This document shows, piece after piece, positions 36,924 through 44,957 of a stretch of DNA of 64,000 nt. The translations under genes were made by a program, and so were the position numbers. The notes beneath the pieces were generated by a model. The model was not told the DNA's origin. It made no database searches and was given only the letters and a program-made list of their open reading frames with translations. Within the stretch, counting starts at the first letter, position 1; the number at the start of each line of letters is the position of its first letter. Location of the stretch: NCBI GenBank assembly GCA_017861365.1, contig JAGFXR010000007.1, positions 30,664 to 94,663 on the forward strand. Reading direction: 5' to 3'. This DNA is from Oscillospiraceae bacterium. Its GTDB lineage: Bacteria > Bacillota > Clostridia > Oscillospirales > Oscillospiraceae.

Positions 36924-38387
36924 ATGGCGCAGTCAAAACAAAAGAAAGTGGGGCGCATCAAGTCTTCTATCGTTCGTCAGCTGAATATTCGTCTGTTTTT
37001 CCGCCTGCTGGGAATTTATATCTGTATGGATCTCCTGCTGCTGGGACTGTGCGCGGGAGGCATGTTTTTCTGGGCGGAGGAGTCCTGCGCAGAGGTGAAC
37101 GGGCTGGTGCGGGAGCGTGGTGTTCCGTCGGCCGAGGCCACGGTATGGATGCAGGCGGGGGATTATGTGGTAACCGCCCTTGACCGGGAGCCGGTAGGCT
37201 ATCAGGCCAGCTGGCTGAATGGCGTGCTCCCCGAGGAGACAGCGGACGGATACCTCTCCTTTCAGAAAGGCGGGGACGACTGGCTGCTTGGGCTGTGGGG
37301 CAGCCACCCGGGGCAGGGTGCGGCGCTCACCATAGAATTTTCCGGCAGCCCGGCCTACGCCGTCACGCTGGATATGGAGCGGCCGGTTACCATCGCCGTA
37401 TATGCGGCGAGGGTGCTTTTGATCTGCCAGCTGGTTTCCATGATTATGAACCTGTTTAAAAACGCCGGAACCATTAAAAAGATGCTCCGTCCCATCAGTG
37501 AGCTTGCCGCCGCCGCCGCGAAGCTGAATACGGTTTCCGGCATGTCCCCTGAGGAGCTGCAGGTTTTGGCGGGAAAGCTCAATGAGATCAACGCCACCCA
37601 TCTGGATGCCCGTATCTCGGTGGACGGAACCCAGAAGGAGCTAAAGGATCTGGCGGAATCCATCAACGCCATGCTGGAACGCATCGACCGTTCCTACCGT
37701 GCCCAGATGCGGTTTGTGTCCGACGCATCCCATGAGCTGCGCACTCCCATTGCCGTGATTCAGGGCTATGCCAATCTGCTGGACCGGTGGGGCAAGACTG
37801 ATCCGGAGGCCATGCAGGAATCCATTGACGCCATCAGGGACGAGGCGGAGTCTATGAAGGAGATGGTGGAGCAGCTCCTGTTTCTGGCCAGAGGAGACAA
37901 CGACTCCGTGCATGTGGATATGCAGACCCTGGATGCCACGGCAATCGCCACGGAGGTTTACCGTGAAACTGAGATGATTGACGAGACACATCCCTTTGCC
38001 GCGTTCTGGGAGGGCTCTGCGCCTGTTTACGCCGATGAGAGCCTTCTCAAGCAGGCTCTGCGGGTCTTGGTGGACAACGCGATTAAATACACACCCCCCG
38101 GAGGCCGCATTGCCATCAGGGTGGAACATGGACAGGGGCTGGTTCGCCTTTCGGTGTCCGACGAGGGACAGGGGATTGAGGCCGAGTCGCTCTCGCACAT
38201 TTTTGACCGCTTTTACCGCACGGATGAATCCCGTGCCCGGCAAACAGGGGGCAGTGGTCTGGGACTTTCCATCGCCAAATGGATCGTGGAGCGCCACAGC
38301 GGATGGTTGGAGGTGGTCAGCCGGGTGGGAGTCGGGACGCGGATCACCATGGTTTTGCCGGAGTGGGACGGAAAGACGGTATCATAA
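36924..38387 (+). CDS. Sensor histidine kinase
   Basis: A 487-residue membrane kinase. Residues 30-50 and 155-178 are membrane segments around a small extracellular domain of about 100 residues. A HAMP-like linker leads to the phospho-acceptor His270 in SDASHELRTP. The N box is VDNAIKYTPPGG and the G boxes are DEGQGIE and GGSGLGLSI. It should phosphorylate the regulator at 35722. Its stop is embedded in a terminator stem. Confidence 0.93.
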   Translation: MAQSKQKKVGRIKSSIVRQLNIRLFFRLLGIYICMDLLLLGLCAGGMFFWAEESCAEVNGLVRERGVPSAEATVWMQAGDYVVTALDREPVGYQASWLNGVLPEETADGYLSFQKGGDDWLLGLWGSHPGQGAALTIEFSGSPAYAVTLDMERPVTIAVYAARVLLICQLVSMIMNLFKNAGTIKKMLRPISELAAAAAKLNTVSGMSPEELQVLAGKLNEINATHLDARISVDGTQKELKDLAESINAMLERIDRSYRAQMRFVSDASHELRTPIAVIQGYANLLDRWGKTDPEAMQESIDAIRDEAESMKEMVEQLLFLARGDNDSVHVDMQTLDATAIATEVYRETEMIDETHPFAAFWEGSAPVYADESLLKQALRVLVDNAIKYTPPGGRIAIRVEHGQGLVRLSVSDEGQGIEAESLSHIFDRFYRTDESRARQTGGSGLGLSIAKWIVERHSGWLEVVSRVGVGTRITMVLPEWDGKTVS

Positions 38388-38436
38388 AGCCGTACTGTAA
38401 AGCGTTAAAAAACACATTACAGTACGGCTTTTTCAT
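38386..38436. terminator. Bidirectional terminator, kinase gene versus iscU
   Basis: A 15-bp stem, 38386-38400 with 38417-38431, flanked by A- and T-runs. It serves the plus-strand kinase gene and the converging minus-strand iscU. Confidence 0.9.
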
Positions 38437-38457
38437 TTAATATCCGGTTGATGGTGC

Positions 38458-38910
38458 TTATGCTCCGCAGGAGCAGTGATCGTCGCATTCATCGTCCAGC
38501 GCTCCCACAATGGGCACCGGGTCAATTCCCTGACGGCGGTAATAATCACTGATGGCGGATTTAACGGCCTGCTCGGCCAGAACACTGCAGTGGAGCTTGA
38601 TGGGAGGCAATCCCTCCAGCGCTTCTACCACCGCGCGGTTGGTGAGCTGCAGAGCCTCGTCAATCTTCTTTCCGCGGATCATCTCCGTGGCGATGCTGCT
38701 GGTGGCGATGGCCGCGCCGCAGCCAAAGGTCTGAAAACGGACGTCGGAAATGACGTCATCTTCAATTTTCAGATACATTTTCATGATATCACCGCACTTG
38801 GGATTGCCGACCTCGCCCACGGCATTGGCGTCGGGCAATTCTCCTACGTTGCGGGGGTTGGAAAAATGATCCATTACAGTAGGGCTATATGGTGTTGACA
38901 TAACATTCAC
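38458..38910 (-). CDS. iscU: Iron-sulfur cluster scaffold protein, NifU/IscU N-terminal type
   Basis: The three cluster-binding cysteines are in place: CGD (with the conserved Asp), FGCGAA and LHCSVLA. The start MDHFSNPRNVG is typical. The C-terminus has additional cysteines (CDDHCSCGA). It receives sulfur from the cysteine desulfurase encoded just upstream, whose stop overlaps this start by four bases. The length of 150 residues fits the IscU-like NifU of Clostridia. Confidence 0.95.
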   Translation of the reverse strand: MNVMSTPYSPTVMDHFSNPRNVGELPDANAVGEVGNPKCGDIMKMYLKIEDDVISDVRFQTFGCGAAIATSSIATEMIRGKKIDEALQLTNRAVVEALEGLPPIKLHCSVLAEQAVKSAISDYYRRQGIDPVPIVGALDDECDDHCSCGA

Positions 38911-40091
38911 GCTCCTTTTTCTTCATTCCAAAGCGGACTGCGGCGGCGAACCTCCGCTACGATTTTCTTGAGTTCCTCACAGATGTGCCGCGCCTCTTCC
39001 AGTGTGTTCTGCCCGCCGAAGGTAAGGCGTATGCTGCCGTGAGCCAGCTCGTGGGGCAATCCAATGGCCAGCAGGACATGGCTGGGGTCCAGGCTTCCGC
39101 TGGTGCAGGCGCTGCCGCTGGAGGCGCAGATGCCCGCCATATCCAAAAACAGAAGAAGGCTTTCTCCCTCGCAGGCCTGGAAGCTGACGTTGACATTGCC
39201 CGGCAGGCGTTGGGTGCGGTGGCCGTTGAGCCGTACCCGGGGGATCTCCCGCTCAATGGCTTCCACCACATAGTCACGAATTTCCAGCAGATGGGCGGTT
39301 TTGGACTCCATCGTCTCGATGGCGTTTTCCAAGGCCTGTCCCATACCGACGATACCGGGTACATTTTCGGTGCCGGCTCGCTGACCGCGCTCCTGTCCGC
39401 CGCCGTGAATCAGCCGGGCAGGGCGGATGCCTTTGCGGATATAGAGTGCCCCGACGCCCTTGGGACCATTGAATTTATGAGAGCTCATGCTCAGAAGGTC
39501 AATTTTCTCCGCCTTTACATCGATGGGTATCGCGCCCACCGCCTGTACCGCGTCGGTGTGGAACATGACGCCCTTTTGACGGCAAAGTTCTCCGATTTCC
39601 GCGATGGGCTGAATGGTGCCGATCTCATTATTGGCATACATAATGCTCACCAGAGCGGTCTCCGGCCGAAGCGCGGCGGCAACCTGCTCCGCGGTGACCA
39701 GACCGTCCTCATTGACGGGAAGATAAGTGACTTCAAAGCCTGCCTTTTCCAGCTCCTCCATGGTGTGAAGCACCGCGTGGTGCTCAAAGTTTGTGGTGAT
39801 GAGGTGCTTTTTGCCTCTGGCTGACTGAGTCTGCGCGATGCCCTTAATGGCCCAGTTATCACTTTCACTGCCGCCGGCGGTAAAGTAAATTTCATTGGGA
39901 TCCGCGTTGATCGCCGAGGCGATCTGGGCTCTGGCGTGCTCCACAGCCTCCTTGTTGTCCCGCGCGATGCTGTACATGCTGCTGGGATTTCCATAGCTCT
40001 GTGAAAAAAAGGGAAGCATTTTTTCCAGAACCGAGGGGCTTACCGGAGTGGTGGCGGCGTTATCCGCATAAATAATTTTCTGTTCCAACAC
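38907..40091 (-). CDS. nifS: Cysteine desulfurase NifS/IscS
   Basis: A 394-residue class V aminotransferase-fold enzyme. The PLP lysine lies in SMSSHKFNGPKGVGAL, the PLP ring is held by HTDAVQAVG, and the catalytic cysteine loop is SGSACTSG. It takes sulfur from cysteine as a persulfide and hands it to IscU. A consensus promoter (40158-40186) precedes it. Confidence 0.97.
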   Translation of the reverse strand: MLEQKIIYADNAATTPVSPSVLEKMLPFFSQSYGNPSSMYSIARDNKEAVEHARAQIASAINADPNEIYFTAGGSESDNWAIKGIAQTQSARGKKHLITTNFEHHAVLHTMEELEKAGFEVTYLPVNEDGLVTAEQVAAALRPETALVSIMYANNEIGTIQPIAEIGELCRQKGVMFHTDAVQAVGAIPIDVKAEKIDLLSMSSHKFNGPKGVGALYIRKGIRPARLIHGGGQERGQRAGTENVPGIVGMGQALENAIETMESKTAHLLEIRDYVVEAIEREIPRVRLNGHRTQRLPGNVNVSFQACEGESLLLFLDMAGICASSGSACTSGSLDPSHVLLAIGLPHELAHGSIRLTFGGQNTLEEARHICEELKKIVAEVRRRSPLWNEEKGA

Positions 40092-40137
40092 TGATTACCT
40101 CCCGTTTAACAAAGTCGTCTCTCAAAACTTACTCCAT

Positions 40138-40150
40138 ATTCCTATGGGAT
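40138..40150. promoter_or_regulatory. Candidate Rrf2/IscR operator at the nifS start site
   Basis: ATTCCTATGGGAT is an imperfect 5-3-5 palindrome. It sits right after the nifS -10, where it would block transcription. A related ATTCC/GGAAT word occurs in the rrf2 promoter. The matching protein is probably the Rrf2 regulator next door; this is inferred, not shown. Confidence 0.4.
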
Positions 40151-40157
40151 TAATATG

Positions 40158-40186
40158 ATTATAAAGTGGAAAATTTGCTTTGTCAA
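40158..40186 (-). promoter_or_regulatory. Promoter of nifS-iscU
   Basis: TTGACA (40186-40181) and TATAAT (40163-40158) with 17 nt between them: a perfect consensus sigma-A promoter, about 65 nt before the start codon. Confidence 0.9.
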
Positions 40187-40266
40187 TGATTTTAGAAAAT
40201 CTTTTTTTGCGTTCAAAACGGGGTAATGACGGGTGATTATTGAAAAAAATGAAGGGCGGACCACAC

Positions 40267-40704
40267 CTAAATTGCGTAACGGTCTCCGCTGTGTGCCTTC
40301 CAGTCCTCCAGAAGGTCTGCCAGGGTTACGCCGTCCACATAGTCGTTAATCACCTTGTTCAGCCCGGTCCAGAAGGGCAGCGTGCAGCAGATTTCCCGCC
40401 GTTCACAGTCGTTTTCCTCCGCGTCCAGGCAGGCAATGGGAGCAAGACTGCCCTCGGCAGTACGGAGAATATCGCCCACTGTGTAGTTGGCGGGCGCCTT
40501 TGACAGACGGTATCCGCCAGCATTGCCGCGAAAGCTTTTGAGGTAGCCCGCCCGGTGCAGCAGGGGGATGATCTGTTCCAGATACTTGACCGTGACGCCT
40601 TGGCGCTCCGCCACATCACGCAGCGGGGTATAGACACCCTCCTCGCGGCTGGCCAGATCGACCATGACCCGCAGAGCATACCGGCCCTTGGTGGATATTT
40701 TCAT
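40267..40704 (-). CDS. iscR: Rrf2-family regulator, IscR-like
   Basis: A 145-residue Rrf2 protein with an N-terminal winged helix (MKISTKGRYALRVMVDLA, then RQGVTVKYLEQIIPLLHRAGYLKSFRG). Three cysteines (about residues 92, 101 and 106-107) lie in the region where IscR binds a [2Fe-2S] cluster. It likely senses cluster supply and controls nifS-iscU and itself. It precedes nifS on the same strand by about 175 nt. Confidence 0.88.
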   Translation of the reverse strand: MKISTKGRYALRVMVDLASREEGVYTPLRDVAERQGVTVKYLEQIIPLLHRAGYLKSFRGNAGGYRLSKAPANYTVGDILRTAEGSLAPIACLDAEENDCERREICCTLPFWTGLNKVINDYVDGVTLADLLEDWKAHSGDRYAI

Positions 40705-40728
40705 ATCATCAACTCCTTTGTTATCCCT

Positions 40729-40757
40729 ATCATACCACTGGAATAGTAGGAATACAA
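40729..40757 (-). promoter_or_regulatory. Promoter of the Rrf2 regulator gene
   Basis: TTGTAT (40757-40752) and TATGAT (40734-40729), 17 nt apart on the minus strand. The spacer holds GGAATAGTAGGAAT (40740-40753), which shares the ATTCC-type half-site with the nifS operator, hinting at autoregulation. Confidence 0.75.
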
Positions 40758-40766
40758 GAGGGAACC

Positions 40767-42125
40767 TTAGCCGAAGGCAAGCGGCAGGCCCGTGCGTTCC
40801 GTCAGATGGGAATAATGAGTTCCTTTTAAATCGCGGCCCAGAGAATTGAAGCTCTCGGCGGGAACCATCAGAGCGGCCGGCTTGGGATGGGCTTCGGCAA
40901 AGGACTCATAGGCCGCCAGATAATCGTCGCAGGTGAGCAGGCCCGCGGCGCGGATGGTGCCGCCGAAGGTTTTGTTGGGGGTCACGATGGCGGTATAACG
41001 GTCGGCGGGAGTTTCCACGGCGTCAAGGGAGGCCTGCACCACCGCGCTGCCGAACTCCGAGGTGAGCAGCAGTACATGCCCCGGGGCGGTCAGGACGGCG
41101 TTTTTCATATAGGCTGCCCGGTCTAAATCAAAATCATACTCAAAGGTCAGCCCAGAGCCCTCCGGCCCGTTTTGCCACGCGGCGGCGCGCAGCTCGCCGT
41201 TTCTGGTATAGGCGGCCAGAATATCGGCGGTTTCGTGAACAAGCCGGAACGCCTCGGTTCGGCTGCGGGGCTTTTTCCCGTTGACCGAGACGATCACGTC
41301 TCCCCGGCGCAGGCCTGCCTGATACGCAGGGGATTTTTTTGCGATTCCAGAAATTTTGGGAACCAGGTCCGATACCCAGGAGGGCTCCAGCAGCACGGGG
41401 CAGGCAATTTCTCCGGCCAGCCGGTCAATAAAAGCGCTCAGCTCCTGATAGATGGTGTCGGGATTCGGAAAGATATCACGCTTGACAAATGAGGAAAAAC
41501 CGGGCAGAAAAACCCGCACCGCCCGGGCACCATGCTCCGCCAGCAGCCGGATGGAGTGCTCCACATCATCATAGCCGGTAACGTTGGGCATTCCCACCAG
41601 ACTGCCCTGAAAGGGAATTCGGTACCGCTCCAGCAGTTTCACGCCCTCAATGGCTGTGCCGGCCTGTTCCTCGTCATCTCCCATCAGCAGACGGCGGCCC
41701 TGCAGGGTGCCGCTGTTGAGAGAGAGATTGAGTTCAACCGGCCGGCACCCGGACAGAAAAGAGACCAGATCCTCCGTCAGATGGTGGCCGTTGGTGGTGA
41801 CGGCCACAGGGGTGTCCGGGCAGCGGCGGCGGAGCAGATTCATGATTTCCCGGAACTGGGGGTGCAGGGTCGGTTCTCCCTCAATGATGGAGGAGGCTGA
41901 TTCCCCAATGGTAATAACCGCCTCCGGATTTAAAAAATAAATGGCCTCTTCTATTTGAGAAAGGGTTCTGGTTCCGATGGAAATGACCTGAATCTCTTTC
42001 GGATTGTTGTGATGGGAGCAGAAAATACAGCGGGAATCACAGCGGGAGGTAAGAGGAAGCAGGTTCTGTTCCCGGGCGGCGTGATCCAGTAGAGACTGGA
42101 TGTCCTCTGGCGTGTAGGCGGTCAT
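40767..42125 (-). CDS. Radical SAM protein with PDZ domain (DUF512-related)
   Basis: The N-terminal third has the radical SAM cluster motif CDSRCIFC (C-x3-C-x2-C), a GE motif in IEGEPTLHP and SAM-binding VTTNGHHL. After about residue 265 comes a PDZ domain (GIAKKSPAYQAGLRRGDVIVSVNGKKP). A C-terminal domain of about 110 residues follows. PDZ and radical SAM occur together in the DUF512 family, but there the PDZ is N-terminal; here the order looks different. Function is unknown. The gene is 62 nt upstream of the Rrf2 regulator on the same strand. Confidence 0.8.
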   Translation of the reverse strand: MTAYTPEDIQSLLDHAAREQNLLPLTSRCDSRCIFCSHHNNPKEIQVISIGTRTLSQIEEAIYFLNPEAVITIGESASSIIEGEPTLHPQFREIMNLLRRRCPDTPVAVTTNGHHLTEDLVSFLSGCRPVELNLSLNSGTLQGRRLLMGDDEEQAGTAIEGVKLLERYRIPFQGSLVGMPNVTGYDDVEHSIRLLAEHGARAVRVFLPGFSSFVKRDIFPNPDTIYQELSAFIDRLAGEIACPVLLEPSWVSDLVPKISGIAKKSPAYQAGLRRGDVIVSVNGKKPRSRTEAFRLVHETADILAAYTRNGELRAAAWQNGPEGSGLTFEYDFDLDRAAYMKNAVLTAPGHVLLLTSEFGSAVVQASLDAVETPADRYTAIVTPNKTFGGTIRAAGLLTCDDYLAAYESFAEAHPKPAALMVPAESFNSLGRDLKGTHYSHLTERTGLPLAFG

Positions 42126-42191
42126 GAAAATGCTCCTTTTGTCGTTTTGTCCATTCTGGCATGAATTTTACCCAATGTCAACCGTCGGATC

Positions 42192-42220
42192 TTGACAGGC
42201 GTGGGCTTTGGTGCTATAGT
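42192..42220 (+). promoter_or_regulatory. Promoter of the thrS T-box transcript
   Basis: Consensus TTGACA (42192-42197) and TATAGT (42215-42220) with a 17-nt spacer. Confidence 0.85.
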
Positions 42221-42226
42221 GTGCCT

Positions 42227-42476
42227 GAAGAATGGCAACGATGGGGAACGTGTTCTGTTACCTCGACCAGAGAGAGAGGGCCGCGGCTGAAAGCCCTCTT
42301 GCGAACCGGACAGAACAATACCGCCCCGGAGCCGCTTTGGCGAACCGATGATGCAGTAGCCGGAGCCGGGTGCGCCCGTTATCGCGCTTTTGAGCGGCGG
42401 TCGCTTGACCGCAAGCAGGGTGGAACCGTGGGAGTATTCATCTCACCCCTGACCATGACAGGGGTGGGATTTTTTG
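42227..42476 (+). promoter_or_regulatory. T-box leader (tRNA-Thr sensing) of thrS
   Basis: The canonical T-box sequence AGGGTGGAACCGTGGG is at 42417-42432, with the TGGA bulge that would pair with the UCCA end of uncharged tRNA-Thr. Upstream, stem I can be drawn with GTTCTGT pairing to ACAGAAC (42311-42317). The AGAGAG motif and a distal loop lie between its arms. An ACC triplet at 42320-42322, in the specifier position, is a threonine codon. A 10-bp terminator (42441-42450/42460-42469) with six T follows. Uncharged tRNA should favour the antiterminator. Confidence 0.93.
42441..42476 (+). terminator. T-box terminator before thrS
   Basis: A 10-bp stem (CACCCCT core with AGGGGTG) followed by TTTTTT, ending 27 nt before the thrS ATG. 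It competes with the antiterminator built on the T-box sequence. Confidence 0.92.
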
Positions 42477-42502
42477 CACCCCAAATTCAGGAGGAATCTG
42501 CT

Positions 42503-44260
42503 ATGAGCGAAGAAGATCAGTATACCTTTGAAAATGAAGTGTATCGCAACACTTACCGGCACACCACCTCTCACATTCTGGCTCAGGCGGTCAAGCGTCT
42601 GTTCCCGGAGGTAAAGCTTGCCATCGGCCCTGCCATCGAAAATGGCTTTTATTATGATTTTGACACCCCCGCGCCCTTTACCGCGGAACAGCTGGAGCAG
42701 CTGGAGGGAGAAATGCGGAAGATCTGCAAGGAAAAGCTTAAGCTGGAGCGGTTTGAACTCCCCCGGGAGGAGGCCATCGCGTTCATGCAGCAGCGGGAGG
42801 AGCCTTACAAGGTGGAGCTGATTCAGGATCTGCCCGAGGATGCGGTCATTTCCTTCTACCGGCAGGGTGAGTTTACCGACCTGTGCGCCGGCCCCCATTT
42901 GGATTCCACCGGGCGGGTCAAGGGCAACGCCATCAAGTTGACCTCCTGCACTGGCGCTTACTGGCGGGGCGACTCCAACCGTAAAATGCTGCAGCGTATT
43001 TACGGCACCTGTTTCCCCAAAAAGGAGGAGCTGGATGCCTACCTGACCCGGCTGGAAGAGGCGAAAAAGCGCGATCATCGCAAGATCGGCAAGGATCTTG
43101 ATCTGTTCATGCTCTGTGATGAGGGGCCGGGATTCCCCTTCTTCCTGCCCAAGGGCATGGTGCTGCGCAACGAGCTGGAGGCTTACTGGCGACGCATACA
43201 CAAGGCGGCGGGCTACGAGGAGGTTCGCACACCGCTGATCCTCAACGAGGAGCTGTGGCACCGCTCCGGCCACTGGGATCACTACCAGAACAATATGTAT
43301 TTTACCAAGATTGACGAGGGCGATTACGCCATCAAGCCAATGAACTGCCCCGGCGGCATGCTGGTGTATAAGCGCCGCCCCTGGTCCTATAAGGATCTGC
43401 CCCTCCGGGTGTGCGAGATGGGCGTGGTGCACCGCCATGAGCTGTCCGGCGCGCTCCACGGGCTGATGCGCGTCCGCTGCTTTACCCAGGACGACGCCCA
43501 CATCTTTATGACCATGGAGCAGATGGAAAACGAGATCAACGGGGTCATTGAGCTCATCGACGACGTATATAAGACCTTCGGATTTCCGTACCATGTGGAG
43601 CTGTCCACCTGCCCGGAGGACTTCATCGGTTCCCAGGAGATGCGGGAGTTCTCCGAGCAGACGCTGAAAAACGTGCTGGAGAAGCGGGGTATGAAGTTTG
43701 TGCTCAACGAGGGCGACGGCGCGTTTTATGGCCCGAAGATCGACTTTCATCTGGAGGACTGTCTGGGCAGAACCTGGCAGTGTGGTACGATCCAGCTGGA
43801 TTTCCAGATGCCGGAGCGCTTTGACCTCACCTACACCGGAGCGGACGGTGAGAAGCACCGTCCCGTCATGATTCACCGTGTGGCCTTCGGTTCCATCGAG
43901 CGCTTCATCGGTATTCTCACCGAGCACTTCGCGGGTGCGTTCCCCGCGTGGTTGGCGCCTGTTCAGGTGAAGGTGCTCCCCATCACCGACCGCATCGCCG
44001 GATATGCCGACGAGCTGGCCCTCAAGCTGGAACAGGCGGGCTTCCGGGTGGAAACCGACCATCGCAGCGAAAAAATCGGCTACAAAATCCGCGAGGCACA
44101 GATGCAGAAAATTCCCTATATGCTGGTGGTGGGCGATAAAGAGGCGGAGGAAGGCACCGTGGCGGTGCGCACCCGCTCCGGCGGAGACCGTGGCGCGATG
44201 ACGCTGGACACATTCATTGCGGAGCTTGCCGAGGAAATCGCCGCCAAAGCGGTCAAATAA
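42503..44260 (+). CDS. thrS: Threonyl-tRNA synthetase lacking the TGS domain
   Basis: The protein is 585 residues. It starts directly with the editing domain (YRHTTSHILAQAVKRLFPEVKLAIGPAIENGFYYDF type, with HxxxH), followed by the catalytic core (PMNCPGGM, VHRHELSGALHGLMRVR, DDAHIF) and the anticodon domain. The usual N-terminal TGS domain of about 60 residues is absent, as in some other Clostridia. The ATG at 42503 has CAGGAGG upstream, and the sequence before it is the T-box terminator, so no TGS is hidden there. Confidence 0.96.
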   Translation: MSEEDQYTFENEVYRNTYRHTTSHILAQAVKRLFPEVKLAIGPAIENGFYYDFDTPAPFTAEQLEQLEGEMRKICKEKLKLERFELPREEAIAFMQQREEPYKVELIQDLPEDAVISFYRQGEFTDLCAGPHLDSTGRVKGNAIKLTSCTGAYWRGDSNRKMLQRIYGTCFPKKEELDAYLTRLEEAKKRDHRKIGKDLDLFMLCDEGPGFPFFLPKGMVLRNELEAYWRRIHKAAGYEEVRTPLILNEELWHRSGHWDHYQNNMYFTKIDEGDYAIKPMNCPGGMLVYKRRPWSYKDLPLRVCEMGVVHRHELSGALHGLMRVRCFTQDDAHIFMTMEQMENEINGVIELIDDVYKTFGFPYHVELSTCPEDFIGSQEMREFSEQTLKNVLEKRGMKFVLNEGDGAFYGPKIDFHLEDCLGRTWQCGTIQLDFQMPERFDLTYTGADGEKHRPVMIHRVAFGSIERFIGILTEHFAGAFPAWLAPVQVKVLPITDRIAGYADELALKLEQAGFRVETDHRSEKIGYKIREAQMQKIPYMLVVGDKEAEEGTVAVRTRSGGDRGAMTLDTFIAELAEEIAAKAVK

Positions 44261-44279
44261 TCAACCTCTGCGCGCTAAA

Positions 44280-44313
44280 GGCGGCCTGCCGTGAGCTTCA
44301 CGGCGAGCCGCCT
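44280..44313 (+). terminator. Hairpin after thrS
   Basis: AGGCGGC (44280-44286) pairs with GCCGCCT (44307-44313) around an inner stem GCCGTGA/TCACGGC. No T-run follows, so it may be a weak or Rho-assisted end. Confidence 0.5.
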
Positions 44314-44381
44314 GTCTATAAGATGGAAAGGAATAACAGGAAATCGGAACCATGTCGCTGATTTTCTGTTATTTTTGAGAC

Positions 44382-44410
44382 TTGAAAGTAAAAAACCAAT
44401 ATAGTACACT
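44382..44410 (+). promoter_or_regulatory. Promoter of the HD-domain gene
   Basis: TTGAAA (44382-44387) and TACACT (44405-44410), 17 nt apart, about 38 nt before the start codon. Confidence 0.65.
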
Positions 44411-44447
44411 GAAGAAGAATCGAAGTGAAACTGTGAGGGTTTGACCA

Positions 44448-44933
44448 ATGAATCAATTATTGAAGCTGCAGGTTGCCCTTCTCAAGCTCATCAATGAGCA
44501 GGAGGGGCGAATGCCCGAGGACGAGCGGGACGAAACGCTGGACTGGGAGCGGCTCCACATGGCTAGCTGCGCCCGGCTGGGCTGGATCATGGCGCAGGAG
44601 GCGGGAGAGAACCCGCAGCTTGCGGCCTGCGCCTGCGCCATCCACGACATCGGACGGATTCTGACGGGCAAGCAGGCCGGACACGCCGAACGGGGCTACG
44701 AGCCCGCCAAGGTATTTTTGCGGCAAACAGGTCTCTTTTCAGCGGAAGAGGTGGAGCTGCTGGCCACCGCCGTGAAAAATCACAGCAATAAATCAGAGGT
44801 AGGCCACCCCATCGAGGAAATTGTCAAAAATGCCGATGTGGTGGACTGCTTCCAGTATGGCCTGCCCTTTGCCAGAGAGGAGCAGAGGCTCCGCTATGAA
44901 ACGTGGATCAGCCGCCATTGCGTACCCGGCTGA
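44448..44933 (+). CDS. HD-domain phosphohydrolase
   Basis: A 161-residue protein with the metal ligands of an HD domain: an N-terminal His (WERLHMASC), the HD pair in CAIHDIGRI, a His in AVKNHS and an Asp in KNADVVDC. The substrate (nucleotide or other phosphate ester) is unknown. The start has GAGGG eight nt upstream. The oxidoreductase gene follows 24 nt after it, so they may be co-transcribed. Confidence 0.85.
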   Translation: MNQLLKLQVALLKLINEQEGRMPEDERDETLDWERLHMASCARLGWIMAQEAGENPQLAACACAIHDIGRILTGKQAGHAERGYEPAKVFLRQTGLFSAEEVELLATAVKNHSNKSEVGHPIEEIVKNADVVDCFQYGLPFAREEQRLRYETWISRHCVPG

Positions 44934-44957
44934 AGAAGAGAGAGAGGTTTGATACGA

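Larger units (their letters stand above)
42126..42502 (+). other. Intergenic region holding the thrS promoter and T-box leader
   Basis: The 377-nt gap between the radical SAM gene and thrS is fully explained by the promoter at 42192 and the T-box leader to 42476. An open frame runs through it into thrS, but it is not coding-like. Confidence 0.85.

Noticed and set aside
42443..44062. 539-codon minus-strand frame opposite thrS
   Set aside because: It runs opposite a well-supported thrS and has no ribosome-binding site or recognisable domain.
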